Assembly: GCA_027435495.1 (NCBI GenBank)
Contig: DAHZZC010000729.1
Location: 1 to 7,406 of the forward strand
DNA: 7,406 nt
DNA from: Planctomycetales bacterium
Lineage (GTDB): Bacteria > Planctomycetota > Planctomycetia > Isosphaerales > Isosphaeraceae
Direction: 5' to 3'
This document shows positions 5,331-7,406 of the stretch, piece by piece. The notes beneath the pieces were generated by a model. That model worked only from the letters and a program-made list of their open reading frames with translations, ran no database searches and was not told the origin of the DNA. The stretch's first letter is position 1. Each line of letters begins with the position of its first letter. A program made the position numbers and the translations under genes.

Positions 5331-6611
5331 TCAGGAAGCATCGCTCTCTGACTTCGGAGTCGGCTCACGGCCCCAGAAGAGGCCGACCGCGAGCAGGCCG
5401 ATCATCGGCAGGAGCCCGGCCCCGAACATCACCTGCGAGAACGCGCCGGTGCGGTCGATCCAGCGCCCGATCGGGCCGCCCACCAGCGAATAGATCATCC
5501 AGAACGCAAACCCCAGGATGCCGGTGACATTCCCCATCCGACGCGCCGAAAGCTCCTGGGTGAAGGCATAATACACCGGGAACTGGCCGAGCGAGCCGAA
5601 CCCGATCACCAGCAGCAACGCCATCAGCATCCACGATCCGGGGACCATCGCGGCGACCGTCGAGAGCGCCGTCAGCACGCAGCAGGCGGCGAACGCCGAG
5701 ATCCGGGCGCCGTGGATCGACCAACCTCGATTGGCGAGCCATCGGACCAGGAACCCGACTGCGAGGCAACCGGCGTCGGTGGCGAGGTAATAGGCAACCG
5801 AGAACTGCTGGACCGTCCGATTGCGGAATCCGTACTCCTCGCGGAGCATCTTGGGCATCCACGCCCGGAAGAAGTGAAAACAAAGGTTGATGACCGTCAC
5901 AACGACGATGAGAATCAGTAATCGCCGGACGAATAACCCTTGCAGGCGAGGGGTCGCGGACGGACTCGATGGGGCAAGCTCCTCGCGTAACGCAAGATCG
6001 CCAGGTCGAACGATGATCAGCCAGGCGACGACCCAGAGCAGGCCAATCGCCCCGATCACGCGGAAGGGCAACCGCCAGTCGTCGGGATCGCCCGTGCTCA
6101 TCGCCAGAACGACCATCGGCGTCGCGATCGCGCCGAGCGAGGCCCCGCTCTGGATCAAGCTGTTGCCGAGGGCCCGGTCTCGCCGCGAAAGCAGGCGCTG
6201 GGCCGTGACCAGAGCGCACGGCCACTGGCCAGCCTCGAAGAAACCGAGCACGACCCGGCCGTACCAGAGCTCTCGGTAGGTCGATGCCCATCCGGTCGCG
6301 AAGCCGGCCATCGACCAGCCGAGCAAAACGATCGGGTAGAGCCAACGTGGGCCCATCCGGTCGACGGCCAGCCCGGCGACGACCCCGCCAATCGCGAACG
6401 CCCGCCCGAATCCCGATTCGAGCAGGCCGTATTGCTCGTTGTCCAGATGCAAGGCGCGGCTGATGTCGGTGGCCTGCTGCGAGAGGGTCTGGCGATCCAT
6501 GTAGTTGAGCATGGTCGCCAGGAGCATCATCAGGCAGATGCCCCAGGTGCGGGTGGTCGCCGTCCGGTCGTCGGGATCTGTGATCGTCGCGGCGGCCTCG
6601 TTCGTGAGCAT
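5331..6611 (-). CDS. MFS transporter, anion:cation symporter (ACS)-like
   Basis: This 426-residue inner-membrane transporter has about twelve predicted helices, the normal size for the major facilitator superfamily. The first helix ends in NYMDRQTLS (36-44), a signature of ACS-family hexuronate, glucarate and other organic-anion importers. Loop 2-3 holds motif A, GLAVDRMGPR (80-89). Helix 4 carries RVVLGFFEAGQWP (119-131, with Arg119 and Glu126), and motif A recurs in the second half as GRWIDRTG (382-389). Two starts compete. ATG at 6611 has GGGAAGG six bases upstream and is chosen here. ATG at 6617 adds two residues and overlaps the upstream stop as ATGA, but leaves no spacing for that site. 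The frame stays open far upstream, antisense-like through the amidohydrolase gene, which is not part of this protein. It is the second gene of an operon and probably imports the substrate of that amidohydrolase; the substrate itself is not deducible. Confidence 0.95.
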   Translation of the reverse strand: MLTNEAAATITDPDDRTATTRTWGICLMMLLATMLNYMDRQTLSQQATDISRALHLDNEQYGLLESGFGRAFAIGGVVAGLAVDRMGPRWLYPIVLLGWSMAGFATGWASTYRELWYGRVVLGFFEAGQWPCALVTAQRLLSRRDRALGNSLIQSGASLGAIATPMVVLAMSTGDPDDWRLPFRVIGAIGLLWVVAWLIIVRPGDLALREELAPSSPSATPRLQGLFVRRLLILIVVVTVINLCFHFFRAWMPKMLREEYGFRNRTVQQFSVAYYLATDAGCLAVGFLVRWLANRGWSIHGARISAFAACCVLTALSTVAAMVPGSWMLMALLLVIGFGSLGQFPVYYAFTQELSARRMGNVTGILGFAFWMIYSLVGGPIGRWIDRTGAFSQVMFGAGLLPMIGLLAVGLFWGREPTPKSESDAS

Positions 6612-6613
6612 GT

Positions 6614-7369
6614 TCATCCTTCCCAGGAGCGGCCGTCCCAGGCGCCGACCCGCTCCAGGAAGGCGACGACATCTCGGGCGAAGATCGAGAGGAGCGCCTC
6701 GCCCTTCTCGGCGGTCGCGGCGCGGGGGTTGCCGATGTGGCCGACCTCGCTCCGCTCGCGGGTGATCCAGCCTCGGGCCGCGGGAGCGAACGAAGGCGAT
6801 TGTGCGACCGGCTCGATCTTCGCGATCTCGCCGACGAGATGAGGCGCGATCCGGAGGATCATCGAGGTCTCCCACTCGCAGGCGTGGCCCATCTCCGACT
6901 GCACCAGCGACGGCTCGATCTCGTCCGGCCGGCTGCCGAGTTGCCAGTAGGTGGCCGAGAGCAGGAGCAATCCCTCGCGACGGTGGCGCTGGCGGGCCTC
7001 GAAGACGGCCTGGCTCCCCGGGACGATGTTGCCGCCGTGGCCGTTGAGCAAGACGATCCGGCGAAAGCCGTGGGCCACCAGGCCGTCGAGAAGGTCGCCG
7101 AGCACGTCGAGGTAGGTCCGGGGCGCCGCCGAGATCGTGCCGGGGAAGTCCATGTGATGGTGCGAGTTGCCCAGCCAGAGCAAGGGCGTCCAGATGGCGC
7201 GATCGCCGAGGGTTTCCCCGGCGCGCCGGACGACCTCGGCGAGCAGGAGGCTGTCGGTCGCGACGGGGAGGTGCCATCCGTGCTGCTCGACGGCCGCGAT
7301 CGGGACCACCACCGGCAGATTCTTCGAGACCGACGCGATTGCCGGCCAGGTCATCTCCTGAAGTTGCAA
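6614..7369 (-). CDS. Creatininase-superfamily amidohydrolase
   Basis: This 251-residue cytoplasmic metalloenzyme is expected to hydrolyse an amide bond. The metal-site motif AAVEQHGWHLPVATDS (25-40) supplies Glu28, His30 and Asp39, with the same 11-residue Glu-Asp spacing as creatininase. NSHHHMDFPGTIS (68-80) is the usual family motif, NGHGGN (109-114) gives His111, and HACEWETS (162-169) gives Glu165 or Glu167. True creatininases have NGHYEN, whose Glu binds a metal. Here Gly replaces it, as in other branches such as the formamide hydrolase ArfB and MftE-like proteins. The substrate is therefore probably not creatinine. The start is taken as TTG at 7369, because AGGGGAGG lies 5 bases upstream; an in-frame ATG at 7354 has a CAGGAG abutting it and is less likely. 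It precedes the transporter gene with an overlapping or 2-base-gap junction, indicating a shared pathway. Confidence 0.93.
   Translation of the reverse strand: MQLQEMTWPAIASVSKNLPVVVPIAAVEQHGWHLPVATDSLLLAEVVRRAGETLGDRAIWTPLLWLGNSHHHMDFPGTISAAPRTYLDVLGDLLDGLVAHGFRRIVLLNGHGGNIVPGSQAVFEARQRHRREGLLLLSATYWQLGSRPDEIEPSLVQSEMGHACEWETSMILRIAPHLVGEIAKIEPVAQSPSFAPAARGWITRERSEVGHIGNPRAATAEKGEALLSIFARDVVAFLERVGAWDGRSWEG
6618..6624 (-). promoter_or_regulatory. Ribosome-binding site deciding the transporter start
   Basis: On the minus strand GGGAAGG lies directly before the ATG at 6617 but six bases before the ATG at 6611. This favours 6611 as the start. The site sits inside the last codons of the amidohydrolase gene, so translation of the two genes is probably coupled. 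Confidence 0.6.
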
Positions 7370-7374
7370 GACCG

Positions 7375-7382
7375 CCTCCCCT
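7375..7382 (-). promoter_or_regulatory. Strong ribosome-binding site supporting a TTG start
   Basis: On the minus strand AGGGGAGG is followed by five bases and then the TTG at 7369. The strength and spacing support this rare start over the internal ATG at 7354. Confidence 0.65.
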
Positions 7383-7392
7383 CGTCCTGGAT

Positions 7393-7406
7393 GCCGGCGC
7401 GCCGGC
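7393..7406. repeat. Perfect 14-base palindrome at window edge
   Basis: GCCGGCGCGCCGGC is its own reverse complement. It lies about 24 bases upstream of the amidohydrolase start and at the very end of the window. It could be an operator, part of a larger hairpin, or chance in GC-rich DNA. Confidence 0.35.

Noticed and set aside
6618..7277. A long upstream extension of the transporter frame through the amidohydrolase gene
   Set aside because: The extra 220 residues are Arg/Pro-rich out-of-frame translation of the amidohydrolase gene. The transporter's first helix and a ribosome-binding site place its start near 6611-6617.
6614..7369. True creatininase
   Set aside because: The metal-binding Glu of NGHYEN is replaced by Gly in NGHGGN, so only the superfamily assignment is supported.

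Overview
The window is high-GC bacterial chromosome with seven protein genes. The gene families, the frequent weak or non-ATG starts, the dispersed CACGAA-type intergenic repeat and a homologue of a mitochondrial K+/H+-exchange-related family all suggest a planctomycete, probably Isosphaeraceae-like. That assignment is inference from style and gene content; no rRNA or marker gene is present.

Left block (1-3234, + strand): a three-gene efflux cassette whose stop and start codons overlap as ATGA at both junctions. It encodes a HlyD/YbhG-type periplasmic adaptor (its 5' end lies outside the window), an ABC ATPase with all catalytic motifs, and an ABC-2 permease. Together they should form an inner-membrane exporter that an outer-membrane channel, not seen here, would complete.

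Middle gap (3235-3751): about 520 bases with no credible gene, but rich in repeats. In order it holds a three-fold CACGAA repeat, a 49-base imperfect palindrome resembling REP or small non-autonomous elements, a 42-base tandem repeat in 2.8 copies that overlaps the palindrome's right arm, a small GC-rich stem-loop, and a candidate extended -10 promoter for the next gene.

Central block (3752-5181, + strand): two genes 14 bases apart. The first is a small membrane protein that I read as a member of the mitochondrial K+-H+ exchange-related family (Mit_KHE1). The second is a YbhP-like endonuclease/exonuclease/phosphatase-fold hydrolase. Both lack a clear Shine-Dalgarno sequence.

Right block (5331-7369, - strand): a creatininase-superfamily amidohydrolase followed by an MFS transporter of the anion:cation symporter type. 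They are a tight two-gene operon that could import and hydrolyse a small amide-containing or sugar-acid-like substrate. It converges on the central block, with a strong stem-loop in the 149-base gap.

I see no CRISPR array, tRNA, rRNA, phage or defence system. The least ordinary items are the repeat cluster at 3270-3508, the Mit_KHE1-like protein, the mirror-symmetric motif in the adaptor's coiled coil, and the possible echo of the E. coli ybhP/ybhRSFG neighbourhood.
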